From: Pseudomonadota bacterium | GTDB taxonomy: Bacteria; Pseudomonadota; Alphaproteobacteria; Rhodospirillales; Magnetospirillaceae | Assembly (NCBI GenBank): GCA_021848545.1 | Contig: JAJZUL010000029.1 | Location: 1-44,429, forward strand | DNA: 44,429 nt | Direction of reading: 5' to 3' | Shown: in pieces, positions 34,099-42,719 of the stretch | Position numbering within the stretch: the stretch's first letter is position 1 | Layout of the letters: every line of letters begins with the position of its first letter | Program-made: the position numbers and the translations under genes | The notes under the pieces: model-generated | Database searches by the model: none | What the model saw: only the letters and a program-made list of their open reading frames with translations | Told to the model about the DNA's origin: nothing

Positions 34099-34125
34099 AG
34101 AACTGCGCAGTCACAGGGCACGAAA

Positions 34126-34554
34126 ATGGACGCCGCACTCACCGCCGGGCTGGAATGTCCGATCCTCGGCGTAGGTTTCATGGACAAGGATCACCGGGAT
34201 ATGGCGACCGCCACCACCCGCTTGCTGGCGGTGATCGCGGTTGACGGCGATGTCACCGCCGTCAACGAAGCCTTCGTCGATCTGGTCAGCCTGACGCTGA
34301 CCCATTTCGACCGCGAAGAGCGGAGCATGGTAAAAAACGCCTATCCCGAATACGGGCCGCACCGGACCGAGCATGCCAGACTGATCGAACAAATTTCGTT
34401 CATCGCCGACCGCATAAAGGCCGAAAACAACTGCGGTTTATCCGAAGACTTTACCCATTTTCTGCATGATTGGCTGATCGATCATATCGAAAATTACGAC
34501 AAATCATACGCCCACTATTTGCGGGAGGTGGGCGCCGCCGCGCTGCCGCCCTGA
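34126..34554 (+). CDS. Bacteriohemerythrin
   Basis: This 142-residue four-helix protein binds O2 at a non-heme di-iron centre. All seven ligands are present: His23 (DKDHRD), His60 and Glu64 (HFDREE), His79 and His83 (PHRTEH), and His120 and Asp125 (WLIDHIENYD). No signal peptide or fused signalling domain is present, so it is a soluble cytosolic single-domain form. Such proteins are often expanded in microaerophilic and magnetotactic alphaproteobacteria. The start ATG 34126 fits the family N-terminus, but the ribosome site is weak. A long hairpin lies in its leader. Its last 40 bases overlap, on the opposite strand, the end of the secreted-protein gene. Confidence 0.92.
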   Translation: MDAALTAGLECPILGVGFMDKDHRDMATATTRLLAVIAVDGDVTAVNEAFVDLVSLTLTHFDREERSMVKNAYPEYGPHRTEHARLIEQISFIADRIKAENNCGLSEDFTHFLHDWLIDHIENYDKSYAHYLREVGAAALPP

Positions 34555-35108
34555 CTACCCCCCTTCTTTTTCTTGGGCGGCCGCGACAGTTCCACCACCG
34601 ACAAGGCCTTCATTCCCGGCAAGGCGAGGCCGGAACGAACCCGAAAGGTCAGGGGGCACGGCGATTTCCTGACGCCGCCGATGGAACAGGCGGTCGGCCA
34701 GGCATAGGGCGACGAGGTCAGGACGCGGACATACCGTGCCCGCTCGCATGAATAAAGGCGCAAGACCTCCTGGTTCGGCTGAAGATTGAAAAAGGGGATC
34801 AGCCAGGTGTTGACCGGCTTTTTTTCGTAATAGGAGATATCGACCAGAACCCGGAATGAAACCGGCTGGCGCCCCTCGTTATAGGCACGGATCTGCATGC
34901 GACAGCCCGCCCGCGCCGGCAAGCCGGGAAAAAACACCTGCACCAGGGTCAAGCGGATCGCGCCATCGGGGGTGACGCCGGGGGACGGGATGGTCACCTC
35001 GGACAATTGGCTTTGTGAATCCGGCACCACCTGCGCCGCCGCCATGCCGGCCGCCACCAGAGCCGCCAGCCCCGCCGCCGCGCCGTAGCCGATCCGTTTC
35101 GCCGTCAT
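34515..35108 (-). CDS. Hypothetical secreted Cys-containing protein
   Basis: No family is recognised for this 197-residue protein. It starts with a Sec signal peptide (about 1-25, AALVAAGMAAA before QVVPD), so it is exported. The mature part has beta-rich segments (IRLTLVQVFFPGL, VSFRVLVDISYY, YVRVLTSSPYAW) and four Cys, which could form two disulfides (GCRMQ, YSCERA, TACSIGG, SPCPLT). The C-terminus is low complexity and basic (RPPKKKKGGSQGG). GGAAGGGTGG precedes the ATG. The end overlaps the convergent hemerythrin gene by 40 bp. A role in the periplasm or at the surface is likely, but no activity can be named. Confidence 0.7.
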   Translation of the reverse strand: MTAKRIGYGAAAGLAALVAAGMAAAQVVPDSQSQLSEVTIPSPGVTPDGAIRLTLVQVFFPGLPARAGCRMQIRAYNEGRQPVSFRVLVDISYYEKKPVNTWLIPFFNLQPNQEVLRLYSCERARYVRVLTSSPYAWPTACSIGGVRKSPCPLTFRVRSGLALPGMKALSVVELSRPPKKKKGGSQGGSAAAPTSRK

Positions 35109-35171
35109 TCCACCCTTCCTTTGCCGGATCGTGATCCTATCGCCCCCTCTGGCCGTGAACAACGCCCGGGT

Positions 35172-35291
35172 TTTTGGTTGGGCCTCAAGCGCCGGCGCTC
35201 GCGCTTGGCTTATCCTCGCGCCCTTCGGGCGCTGCGGCGTGCTCAACGCGCATAGTCGTCGCTTACGCTCCTCCGGGTGCCGTAGGTCGAG
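35172..35291 (-). repeat. Dispersed repeat copy B
   Basis: This copy is in minus orientation and starts 14 bases after the stop of the minus-strand sensor kinase. In its central part GCGCCCGAAGGGCGC, a self-pairing stem, replaces the segment GGAGCGAGCG found in other copies. The outer blocks (CGGCACCCGG replaced by the equivalent ACGGCACCCGG, GACTATGCGCGTTGAGC, GAGGATAAGCCAAGCGCGAG, CGCCGGCGCTTGAGG) are conserved. Confidence 0.85.
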
Positions 35292-35304
35292 AGTTCGGGG
35301 GCTT

Positions 35305-36711
35305 CTACGCCGAGGGCAGGGTGACGATGACCCGAAGGCCGCCCTTGGCCCCTTCGGCCAAAGCGATATCGCCGCCATGGGCGCGAATGGCGGCACGGGC
35401 GATGGACAGACCCAGGCCGGTGCCGCCGGTATCGCGCGACCGCGAGCCCTCCAGACGCACGAAGGGCGAGAACACGCGCTCGCGTTCGGTTTCGGGAATC
35501 CCCGGACCGTCATCCTCGATAACGATCTCCACCTCGCCCTGCCCCCGATCGTCGCCGATTTCCCGCAAGGCCACCCGCACCCGGCAGCCGTATTTCACCC
35601 CATTGTCGAGCAGGTTGACCATCGCCCGCTTCAAGGCCATGGGCCGAGCCGGCGCCACCAGCGAATCGGGTCCGTCATAGGCGGCCTCGGCCCCGGTCGC
35701 CGCCAGATCGTCGATCAGCCCTTGCAACAGGGCCGCGATATCGGTGGGCCGGCGTTCCTCATGAGCGGCGTCGTCGCGGGCGAAGGCCAGGGTGGCGGCG
35801 ATCATCCGTTCCATTTCGTCGAGATCGGCGAGCATGCGCTCGCGTTCGGCCTCCTCCTCGACGAACTCCACCCGCAGCTTGAGCCGGGTGATGGGCGTGC
35901 GCAGATCGTGGGAGATGGCGGCCAGCATCTGGGTGCGGTCGCGAACCAGCCGATGGATGCGTTCCTGCATGACGTTGAAGGCATGGGCGGCGCGGCGCAC
36001 CTCGCGCGGGCCGGTTTCCGACAGGGCCGGCGCGGCCACATCCACCCCCAGCCGTTCGGCGGCGGCGGCGAACAGACCGAAAGGCCGGGCGACATGGCGG
36101 GCAGCCAACAGGGCGGCGGCCATCACCATGGCCAGAGACAGGATCAAGGGCGCGACAAAACGCCAGCGCCACAAGGTGCCGGGTCTGTGCAAAGGCGCGA
36201 AAACGTTGAGCCAGGTCCCGTCGTTGAGGCGCACGGAAATGCGCAAGGCCGGCCCCAGGCCGTTGGTTCCCGCGCCGGCGTGGAAGACCAGATGCGGCCC
36301 CGGCATCCGCCGACCCGGCGGGGGTGGCAGGTTGGCCGCGACCCGCACCAGGGTCCAGCCGAAATCAGCGCGCAGCCGGCGGGCCATTTCCGCCCCCAGA
36401 CCGGCGCGATCCCCGACGGCGACCAGCGGCACATTGCCCCAGCCCACCCGGAATCCCGGCGTATCGAGACGATGAACCAGGGTCGGCCGGGTGGCGGCCG
36501 GCGCCTCCTCGATCAGCCGCGCGATGGCCGCCACCCGCTCGGCGGCGTCGCGCACCCCCAGGGTCAGCAGGGTCTGGCTGCGCTGCGCGATGAAGATGTT
36601 CAGCGAGGCGGCCAGGGACACCACCAGCGCCAGAACCAGAATCGCGGCGGTCCGGCCGATCACCGTATCGGGCAGAATCCGGTCCGCCACCCTGCCGAGG
36701 CGTCCCGTCAT
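35305..36711 (-). CDS. EnvZ-like sensor histidine kinase
   Basis: This is a 468-residue membrane kinase. Transmembrane helices lie at about 18-42 and 185-207, with a periplasmic sensor part of about 140 residues between them. A HAMP domain (about 205-260) is followed by HisKA with His268 (AAISHDLRTPITRLKLRVEF) and a HATPase domain with N box MVNLLDNGVKYG, EDDGPGIPE and GGTGLGLSIA. The HisKA motif HDLRTPxTRLKLR is of the EnvZ type. Its ATG overlaps the regulator stop in an ATGA, so the two are translationally coupled. The stimulus is unknown; the pair could also be a metal- or stress-sensing system. A dispersed repeat follows the stop. Confidence 0.92.
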   Translation of the reverse strand: MTGRLGRVADRILPDTVIGRTAAILVLALVVSLAASLNIFIAQRSQTLLTLGVRDAAERVAAIARLIEEAPAATRPTLVHRLDTPGFRVGWGNVPLVAVGDRAGLGAEMARRLRADFGWTLVRVAANLPPPPGRRMPGPHLVFHAGAGTNGLGPALRISVRLNDGTWLNVFAPLHRPGTLWRWRFVAPLILSLAMVMAAALLAARHVARPFGLFAAAAERLGVDVAAPALSETGPREVRRAAHAFNVMQERIHRLVRDRTQMLAAISHDLRTPITRLKLRVEFVEEEAERERMLADLDEMERMIAATLAFARDDAAHEERRPTDIAALLQGLIDDLAATGAEAAYDGPDSLVAPARPMALKRAMVNLLDNGVKYGCRVRVALREIGDDRGQGEVEIVIEDDGPGIPETERERVFSPFVRLEGSRSRDTGGTGLGLSIARAAIRAHGGDIALAEGAKGGLRVIVTLPSA

Positions 36712-37442
36712 GCCGCCTTCACGTCGGCGGTAAACAGGTAGCCGCCGCCGCGCACGGTCTTGATCAGGACGGGTTCCTTGGCATCGTCGCCCAGCTTGCG
36801 GCGCAGCCGGCTGACCTGGATGTCGATGGAGCGGTCGAAGGGCGCGGCCGAACGCCCGCGGGCCAGATCGAGCAATTGATCGCGCGACAGCACCCGACGG
36901 GGATGATCGACGAAGGCGCGCAGCAGATCGAACTCGCCCGCCGACAGCGCCACCACCACGCCCGACGGCGACAACAGATCGCGGGTGGACACGTCGAGAA
37001 CCCAGCCGGCGAATCCCAGCCGGGCACCGTTGACGCGGGTCTCGGCGGCCGGCTCGCCCCCCTGGACGCGGCGCAGCACCGCGCGGATGCGGGCCAGCAA
37101 TTCGCGGGGATTGAAGGGTTTGGCCAGATAATCGTCGGCGCCCATTTCCAGACCGACGATGCGGTCCGTATCCTCGCCCATGGCGGTCAGCATGACGATG
37201 GGAACGGTCGAGCCGGCGCCGCGGAGACGCCGGGTCAGCGCCAACCCGTCCTCGCCCGGCATCATCAAATCGAGAACCACCAGATCGATGCGGCGCTCGC
37301 CCAGGATTTTCTGCATGGCGACGCCATCGCCGGCGGTGCTGACCCGCATATTGTGACGGGTCAGGAAGCGCGCCAGCAGATCGCGGATTTCACGATCGTC
37401 ATCGACGACCAGGATATGAGGGGTAACGTCCATATCGGTCAT
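36708..37442 (-). CDS. OmpR-family response regulator
   Basis: This is a 244-residue regulator. The receiver (about 7-125) has the acidic triplet VVDDD, Asp58 (LVVLDLMMPGEDG) and Lys108 (YLAKPF). The winged helix (about 145-240) has LSAGEFDLLRAF, VLSRDQLLDLARG, RSIDIQVSRLRRKLG and TVRGGGYLF, typical of OmpR. The start is uncertain: ATG 37442 is preceded by TGTATA, which looks like a -10 box rather than a ribosome site, so the message may be leaderless; ATG 37433 lacks a site too. It is co-transcribed with the kinase that follows. Two dispersed repeats fill the gap on its upstream side. Confidence 0.92.
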   Translation of the reverse strand: MTDMDVTPHILVVDDDREIRDLLARFLTRHNMRVSTAGDGVAMQKILGERRIDLVVLDLMMPGEDGLALTRRLRGAGSTVPIVMLTAMGEDTDRIVGLEMGADDYLAKPFNPRELLARIRAVLRRVQGGEPAAETRVNGARLGFAGWVLDVSTRDLLSPSGVVVALSAGEFDLLRAFVDHPRRVLSRDQLLDLARGRSAAPFDRSIDIQVSRLRRKLGDDAKEPVLIKTVRGGGYLFTADVKAA

Positions 37443-37504
37443 TATACAGAAGCCCCCGTTTCCCTTTTCTCCCATTTTGTAACCGACGGTAACGCCCTTC
37501 CCCC

Positions 37505-37640
37505 CCGCCCCCACACCCCTCGACCACCGGCACCCGGAGGAGCGTAAGCGACGACTATGCGCGTTGAGCGCGCCGGAGCGAGCGAAGCGAGTGAGGATAA
37601 GCCAAGCGCGAGCGCCGGCGCTTGAGGCGAACCAACAAAC
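37505..37640 (+). repeat. Dispersed repeat copy C
   Basis: This is a full copy with the C-rich lead, CGGCACCCGGAGGAGCG, GACTATGCGCGTTGAGCGCG, GGAGCGAGCGAAGCGAG and CCGGCGCTTGAGGCG, and the tail AACCAACAAAC. It lies in the 440-bp gap between the divergent ompR-type gene and murA, so it is the one copy not behind a gene end. The same gap holds copy D. Beyond about 37760 the gap to the murA start holds only a C/A-rich stretch and the murA ribosome site. Confidence 0.85.
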
Positions 37641-37760
37641 TTAACGACGACTATGCGCCCGAAGCGCAGCGGAGCACCAAAACCTGCGCGCCGGAGCGAG
37701 TGAGGATAGCCAAGCGCGAGCGCCGGCGCTTGAGGCCAACCAACAACCAACCAACAAAAT
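37641..37760 (+). repeat. Dispersed repeat copy D (variant centre)
   Basis: This copy directly follows copy C and lacks its left end. The centre reads ATGCGCCCGAAGCGCAGCGG and then AGCACCAAAACC, instead of the ATGCGCGTTGAGCGCG type. The right half (AGTGAGGATAGCCAAGCGCG to GCGCTTGAGGCCAACC) matches the other copies. The same variant centre recurs in copy E. Confidence 0.8.
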
Positions 37761-37881
37761 AACCGCCAAAATACCGCCCCCACCCACCTTACCTTGACCC
37801 AAACAAACCACCGCGCTAAACGGTGGCACCGGTTCCGTGGCCGGCCATTTTCCAAAGACCGCTCAAGGGGGACCGACAGGC

Positions 37882-39168
37882 ATGGACAGAATCCGCATCG
37901 CCGGTGGCACGCCGCTCCGCGGCACGATCGCCATCGGAGGCGCCAAGAACGCGGCTTTGGCCCTGATGCCGGCCTGTCTGCTGACCGACGAAACCCTGAC
38001 GCTGACCAATCTGCCGGATCTGGCCGACATCGCCACCATGGCCAATCTTTTGGCCCAGCACGGGGTGCGGCTGACCCTTCAGGGCGATCGCGGGGCCGAT
38101 CGCGTCCTCGATCTCGCCGCCACCGAGATCATCAACACCACCGCGCCCTATGATCTGGTGCGACGCATGCGCGCCAGCGTGCTGGTGCTGGGACCGCTGG
38201 TGGCCCGCTGCGGCCAGGCGCGGGTGTCCCTGCCCGGCGGCTGCGCCATCGGCACGCGGCCGGTGGATCTGCATCTGAAGGCGCTGGAACAGATGGGCGC
38301 CCGCATCGAATTGCAGGAAGGCTATATCAGCGCCACGGTGAACGGACGCCTGCACGGCGCCGAGATCGTGTTCCCCCAGGTCACCGTCGGCGGCACCGAA
38401 AACGCGCTGATGGCCGCGACGCTGGCCAAAGGCGAGACAATCATCAGCAACGCCGCCCGCGAACCGGAAGTGGCCGATCTCGCCCATTGTCTGGTGGCGA
38501 TGGGCGCGCGTATCGAAGGCATCGGCAGCGACACCTTGACCATCCAGGGTGTCGAACGTCTGCACGGCGCCCGTTACCGGGTGGTGCCGGACCGGATCGA
38601 AACGGGGTCCTATGCGGTGGCCGCGGCCATCACCCGCGGCGACGTCGAACTGGTGGGCGCGCGCCTGGATCTGATGGGGGCGGTGGTCAAGGTGCTGACC
38701 GATTGCGGCGTGACGGTTTCAGCCACCGAAAACGGCGTTCGCATCGCCGCCGATCGGGCCGACATCGTCGGCACCGACATCATGACCGAACCCTATCCCG
38801 GCTTTCCCACCGACATGCAGGCCCAGTTGATGGCCCTGATGGCCACCGCCGGCGGCGCCTCGATGATCACCGAGACCATTTTCGAGAACCGCTTCATGCA
38901 TGTGCCGGAACTGATGCGCATGGGGGCCAGGATCAACGTCCACAACGCCTCGGCCATCGTCCGCGGCGTGCCCCGTCTGTCGGGGGCGCCGGTGATGGCC
39001 ACCGATCTGCGCGCCTCGGTGTCGCTGGTGCTGGCGGGGCTGGCCGCCGAGGGCGAAACCATCGTCAACCGCGTCTATCATCTCGATCGCGGCTATGAGC
39101 GGGTCGAGGAGAAACTGGCGGCTTGCGGCGCCCGCATCGAACGCCTGCACGACGGCGCGGCGGAATAA
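37882..39168 (+). CDS. murA: UDP-N-acetylglucosamine 1-carboxyvinyltransferase (MurA)
   Basis: This enzyme transfers enolpyruvate from PEP to UDP-GlcNAc, the first committed step of peptidoglycan synthesis. It has 428 residues. The N-terminal GGAKNAAL with the active-site Lys, the catalytic loop [17 protein letters not shown] with Cys121 (Cys115 in E. coli, the fosfomycin target), and the C-terminal [20 protein letters not shown] are intact. ATG 37882 has AAGGGGGACC upstream. It is a single gene here, flanked upstream by dispersed repeats and downstream by a perfect palindrome shared with the convergent YbhB-like gene. Confidence 0.96.
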   Translation: MDRIRIAGGTPLRGTIAIGGAKNAALALMPACLLTDETLTLTNLPDLADIATMANLLAQHGVRLTLQGDRGADRVLDLAATEIINTTAPYDLVRRMRASVLVLGPLVARCGQARVSLPGGCAIGTRPVDLHLKALEQMGARIELQEGYISATVNGRLHGAEIVFPQVTVGGTENALMAATLAKGETIISNAAREPEVADLAHCLVAMGARIEGIGSDTLTIQGVERLHGARYRVVPDRIETGSYAVAAAITRGDVELVGARLDLMGAVVKVLTDCGVTVSATENGVRIAADRADIVGTDIMTEPYPGFPTDMQAQLMALMATAGGASMITETIFENRFMHVPELMRMGARINVHNASAIVRGVPRLSGAPVMATDLRASVSLVLAGLAAEGETIVNRVYHLDRGYERVEEKLAACGARIERLHDGAAE

Positions 39169-39191
39169 AAACGGTTTCAGAGCGCGATGAC

Positions 39192-39221
39192 ATGAGATCG
39201 ACGCATATGCGTCGATCTCAT
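39192..39221. terminator. Perfect 30-bp palindrome between convergent genes
   Basis: 39192-39206 and 39207-39221 are exact reverse complements (15-bp arms, no loop, centred on GCATATGC). It sits 24 nt after the murA stop and 14 nt after the YbhB-like stop, as expected for a bidirectional transcription end. No long T-run is present on either side. Confidence 0.65.
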
Positions 39222-39234
39222 CACACACCCGGCG

Positions 39235-39816
39235 TCAGGGCCGCCCGTAGGTCGCGGTGATCGACGCCTTGGCCAGCATGTCGCCATGGATCAGATAGCT
39301 GGCCATGGCGCCGGTGGTCATGGCGGTGACCGGCAGATGGGCCACCTTCAGGGCGTAGACGGTAAAGATGTAATGGTGCGGCTTGTCGCCCTTGGGCGGG
39401 CAGGCGCCGCCGAATCCGGAAACGCCGTAATCGTCGCGGGCCTGGACCGCGCCCTTGGGCAATGCGTCGCTTTTGACCGCGCCGGCGCCGGTCCGCAGCG
39501 AATGGATATAGGACGGGATGTTGACCACCACCCAATGCCACCAGCCGCTGCCGGTGGGCGCATCGGGGTCGAAGACGGTGACGGCGAAGCTTTTGGTGCC
39601 GGCCGGCGCCCCGCTCCATTCCAGGGCCGGGGAAATGTCGTCGCCGGTGCAGCCGAACTGGTTATAGACCTGCTTCATCGGCAGCGTGCCGCCATCGGCC
39701 ACGTCGGGGCTGAACAGGGTGAATTGTCCGGCCAGGGCCGGCGTGGCGAAAGACAGCACGCCGACTGTCAGGGCGGCGATCCGCATCGCCGCCCATCCAC
39801 GCAAACCTCGCTTCAT
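39235..39816 (-). CDS. YbhB/YbcL family (Raf kinase inhibitor-like) periplasmic protein
   Basis: This PEBP-fold protein has 193 residues with a signal peptide (about 1-29, SFATPALA before GQF), so it is exported. The ligand-site segments are present: GDDISPALEWSGAPAGTKSFAVTVFDPDAPTG-type strands, WHWVVVNIP, GVSGFGGACPPKGDKPHHYIFTVYAL. Two Cys (in FGCTG and GACPP) may bridge. Bacterial members have no firmly known role. ATG 39816 is preferred because AAGGGGG is 6 nt upstream; ATG 39822 sits too close to it. It follows hemA at 30 nt on the same strand, so co-transcription from hemA is possible only if reading continues through the gap. Confidence 0.88.
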   Translation of the reverse strand: MKRGLRGWAAMRIAALTVGVLSFATPALAGQFTLFSPDVADGGTLPMKQVYNQFGCTGDDISPALEWSGAPAGTKSFAVTVFDPDAPTGSGWWHWVVVNIPSYIHSLRTGAGAVKSDALPKGAVQARDDYGVSGFGGACPPKGDKPHHYIFTVYALKVAHLPVTAMTTGAMASYLIHGDMLAKASITATYGRP

Positions 39817-39846
39817 CCTCATCCCCCTTGACCGCTTCCGTCCGGC

Positions 39847-41079
39847 CTATTCCGCGGCCCGGACCTTCGCCGTCTCCCGATGCAGGTCCAATTCCTCCCA
39901 GACCTGGACCATGGCATCCACCAGCGCGTCCATCATCCGGTCGTCATGCAACGGGGTCGGCGTGATGCGCAGCCGTTCGGTACCCACCGGCACGGTGGGA
40001 TAATTGATCGGCTGGACATAGATGCCGTGCTTGTCGAGCAGCAGGTCGCTGGCCTGCTTGCACAAGGCGGCATTGCCCACCATCACCGGCACGATGTGGC
40101 TGACCGACGGCAGGACGGGGATGCCCAGCCCGGTCAGGCGCCGCTTCAGGGTGGCGGCGCGTTCCTGGTGACGGTCGCGCAATTCGGGATGGGTGCGCAG
40201 GAAGCGGATGCTGGACAGGGCGGCCGAGGCCACCGCCGGCGGCAGCGAGGACGAGAAGATGAAGCCCGGTCCGAAGCTGCGGACATAATCGACGCAGGCT
40301 TCCGAGGCGGCGATATAGCCGCCGACCACGCCGATCGCCTTGGCCAGGGTGCCCTGGATGATGGTGATGCGGTCGCGCACGCCGTCGCGTTCGGCCACGC
40401 CCGACCCTTGCGGGCCGTACATGCCCACCGCATGGACCTCGTCGAGGAAGGTCATGGCGTTGTGGGCTTCGGCCACGTCGCACAATTCGGCCAGGGGAGC
40501 GATGTCGCCATCCATGGAATAGACCGATTCGAACACCACCAGCTTGGGCGTCTCGCGCGGATAGGCGGACAGGGCCTCGTTCAGGCTTTCCGGGTCATTG
40601 TGGCGGAAGATGTGCTTGGCGGCGCGCGAGTGGCGGATGCCCTCGATCATCGAATTGTGATTGAGCTCGTCGGAAAAGATCACGCAGCCGGGAATGGTGG
40701 CGCCCAGGGTCGACAAGGTGGTCATGTTGGCGGTGTAGCCCGACGTGAACAGCAGGGCCGCTTCCTTGCCGTTCCAGTCGGCCAGCTCCTGTTCCAGCAG
40801 CACATGGTAATGGTTGGTGCCGGAAATATTGCGGGTTCCGCCGGCGCCGGCGCCGCAGGTGTCGAGCGCGTGATGGGCGCCCGCCAGCACGTCGGGATGC
40901 TGGCCCATGCCGAGATAATCGTTGGAACACCACACCACCACCTCGCGGGTTTCGCCGTCGCGGCGATTGAGGGCGATGGGAAAACGTCCGCACTGACGTT
41001 CGAGGTCCGCGAAAATCCGATACCGGCCCTCGCTGCGAAGGTCACCGATACGCTTGCTGAAATAGTGCTGATAATCCAT
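39847..41079 (-). CDS. hemA: 5-aminolevulinate synthase (HemA/ALAS)
   Basis: This PLP enzyme condenses glycine with succinyl-CoA, the Shemin entry to heme, and here perhaps bacteriochlorophyll. It is 410 residues, the bacterial ALAS length. The glycine-loop block [17 protein letters not shown], the [12 protein letters not shown] segment with the PLP-binding Asp and His, and the Schiff-base lysine Lys247 in GTLAKAIG are intact. ATG 41079 has GGAG ten nt upstream. Two hairpins lie in the leader. The downstream YbhB-like gene is on the same strand. Use of ALAS rather than the glutamyl-tRNA route supports an alphaproteobacterial origin. Confidence 0.95.
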   Translation of the reverse strand: MDYQHYFSKRIGDLRSEGRYRIFADLERQCGRFPIALNRRDGETREVVVWCSNDYLGMGQHPDVLAGAHHALDTCGAGAGGTRNISGTNHYHVLLEQELADWNGKEAALLFTSGYTANMTTLSTLGATIPGCVIFSDELNHNSMIEGIRHSRAAKHIFRHNDPESLNEALSAYPRETPKLVVFESVYSMDGDIAPLAELCDVAEAHNAMTFLDEVHAVGMYGPQGSGVAERDGVRDRITIIQGTLAKAIGVVGGYIAASEACVDYVRSFGPGFIFSSSLPPAVASAALSSIRFLRTHPELRDRHQERAATLKRRLTGLGIPVLPSVSHIVPVMVGNAALCKQASDLLLDKHGIYVQPINYPTVPVGTERLRITPTPLHDDRMMDALVDAMVQVWEELDLHRETAKVRAAE

Positions 41080-41171
41080 TGCCGATCTGCTCCATCGGAT
41101 GCGCGACCGCGCCACGCCGGAACCGGACGGTCAAAGCCGGCTCCCCTCGAAAAATTCAGAGGCGATTCGGG

Positions 41172-41223
41172 CATCGGACCGACGCGCCCATCCGATGTCA
41201 TCGCGCTTTAGCGGATGCTAAAG
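41172..41223 (-). promoter_or_regulatory. Inverted repeats upstream of hemA
   Basis: CATCGGA (41172-41178) and TCCGATG (41191-41197) form one inverted repeat. CTTTAGC and GCTAAAG (41206-41212 and 41217-41223) form a perfect 7-bp stem with loop GGAT. They lie 93-144 bp upstream of the hemA start. The second could end the aminotransferase transcript, which runs in the same direction. Confidence 0.35.
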
Positions 41224-41296
41224 GATGGCGACGGCGCGGTGCAAAGGAAAATCCCTGCCGTTTTCGTAAAAACGTCACCGGAAACAGCCGAAACCA

Positions 41297-42676
41297 TCAC
41301 TTTCCACCAACGGTCGCAGCCAGAACCGCGTCGAGGGCGCGACCGACGCGGCCGAACAGCTGGGCGATTTCGGCCTCGTCGATGACCAAAGGCGGGGCGA
41401 AAGCCACCGCGTCGCCCATGGCCCGCAGGATGACGCCCTCGGTCTGGGCGGCGGCCATGACCTTGCCGCCCATCCCCAGCGCCGGATCGAAAGGAGTCCT
41501 CGACTCCTTATCGGCGACCAGTTCCAGGGCGCCGATCAGCCCGATGCCGCGGGCCTCGCCCACCAGGGGATGGTCGGCCAGTTTTCGCAAAGCCGCCTGG
41601 AAGGCGGGCGCCACCCGGCGCACATGGCCGATGATGTCGCGTTCCTCATAGATCGCCAGGGTTTCCAGGGCCACCGCCGCCGAAACCGGATGGCCGCCAT
41701 AGGTGAAGCCGTGACCGAGGGTGCCGATGCGTCCGGCCTCTTCGGCGATGACCCGGTACAGATCGCCCTTCACCACCAGCGCCGAAATGGGCAGATAGCC
41801 CGACGACAGGCCCTTGGCCAGGGTCATCATGTCGGGGCGGATGTCATAGGTTTCGGCCCCGAACATGGCGCCGGTGCGGCCGAATCCGGTGATCACCTCG
41901 TCGGCCACCAGCAGCACGTCATGGGCGGCCAGCACCGCCTGGATCTTGTCGAAATAGGTGGCGGGCGGCACGATCACCCCGCCCGCGCCCATCACCGGCT
42001 CGGCGAAGAAGGCGGCCACGGTGTCGGCGCCCTCGGCAACGATCATGCGGTCCAGTTCATCGGCCAGACGGGTGGCGAATTCCTCTTCGCTTTCACCGGG
42101 CTTTCCATTGCGCCAGTAATGGGGACAGGCGGCACGCAGCACGCCCTCCATGGGCAGGTCGAAGGAGCGATGGTTGTTGGCCAGCCCGGTCAGGGAGGCG
42201 GTGGCCAGAGTCACCCCGTGATAGGCGCGATCGCGGGCGATGATCTTCTTCTTGGCGGGCCGGCCGCGGGCATTGTTGAGATAGCGGATCAGCTTGATGG
42301 CGGTATCGTTGGCCTCGGAGCCGGAATTGGCGAAGAACACGCGCCCGTCTTCGACCGGGACCATCGCCGCCAGTTTTTCGGCCAGACGCACCGCCGGCCC
42401 GTGGGCCTTCGATCCGAACAGATGGTAGAAGCCCAGTTCGCCCATCTGGCGGGCGGCGACCTCGGCCAGCCGGGTTTCGCCCCAGCCCAGCGCCGTGCAC
42501 CACAGGCCGGCCAGGCCTTCGATGTAATCGCGCCCCTGTTCGTCGAACACCCGCACCCCTTCGCCGCGGACGATGGTCAGCGGCCCGGTTTCGGCGTGGC
42601 GGCGGGGATCGGTATAGGGATGCAGAACATGCGCGAGATCGGCATCGGTCAGATCGGCGAGCGGCTGTGAGGTCAC
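41297..42676 (-). CDS. Class III (omega) aminotransferase
   Basis: This PLP aminotransferase has 459 residues. The PLP phosphate loop NSGSEANDTAIKL lies at about 117-130, AYHG at 151-154 range, the PLP Asp in LLVADEVITGFGRTG and the Schiff-base lysine Lys288 in MTLAKGLSSGY. The block GLWCTALGWGE near the N-terminus and NHRSFDLPM fit the putrescine/beta-alanine:pyruvate transaminase group; the exact amine donor cannot be read. The start is GTG at 42676 with GGAG eight nt upstream. It is divergent from the S49 peptidase with 43 bp between starts, and hemA lies downstream on the same strand, which may be only positional. Confidence 0.9.
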   Translation of the reverse strand: MTSQPLADLTDADLAHVLHPYTDPRRHAETGPLTIVRGEGVRVFDEQGRDYIEGLAGLWCTALGWGETRLAEVAARQMGELGFYHLFGSKAHGPAVRLAEKLAAMVPVEDGRVFFANSGSEANDTAIKLIRYLNNARGRPAKKKIIARDRAYHGVTLATASLTGLANNHRSFDLPMEGVLRAACPHYWRNGKPGESEEEFATRLADELDRMIVAEGADTVAAFFAEPVMGAGGVIVPPATYFDKIQAVLAAHDVLLVADEVITGFGRTGAMFGAETYDIRPDMMTLAKGLSSGYLPISALVVKGDLYRVIAEEAGRIGTLGHGFTYGGHPVSAAVALETLAIYEERDIIGHVRRVAPAFQAALRKLADHPLVGEARGIGLIGALELVADKESRTPFDPALGMGGKVMAAAQTEGVILRAMGDAVAFAPPLVIDEAEIAQLFGRVGRALDAVLAATVGGK

Positions 42677-42719
42677 GTTTCATCTCCGGTTTGGGCTACC
42701 TTAATATTGGGCGTGACCC

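Noticed and set aside
37505-37760. Insertion sequence at the murA upstream repeats
   Set aside because: No transposase frame, no terminal inverted repeats and no target duplication could be found around the repeats.
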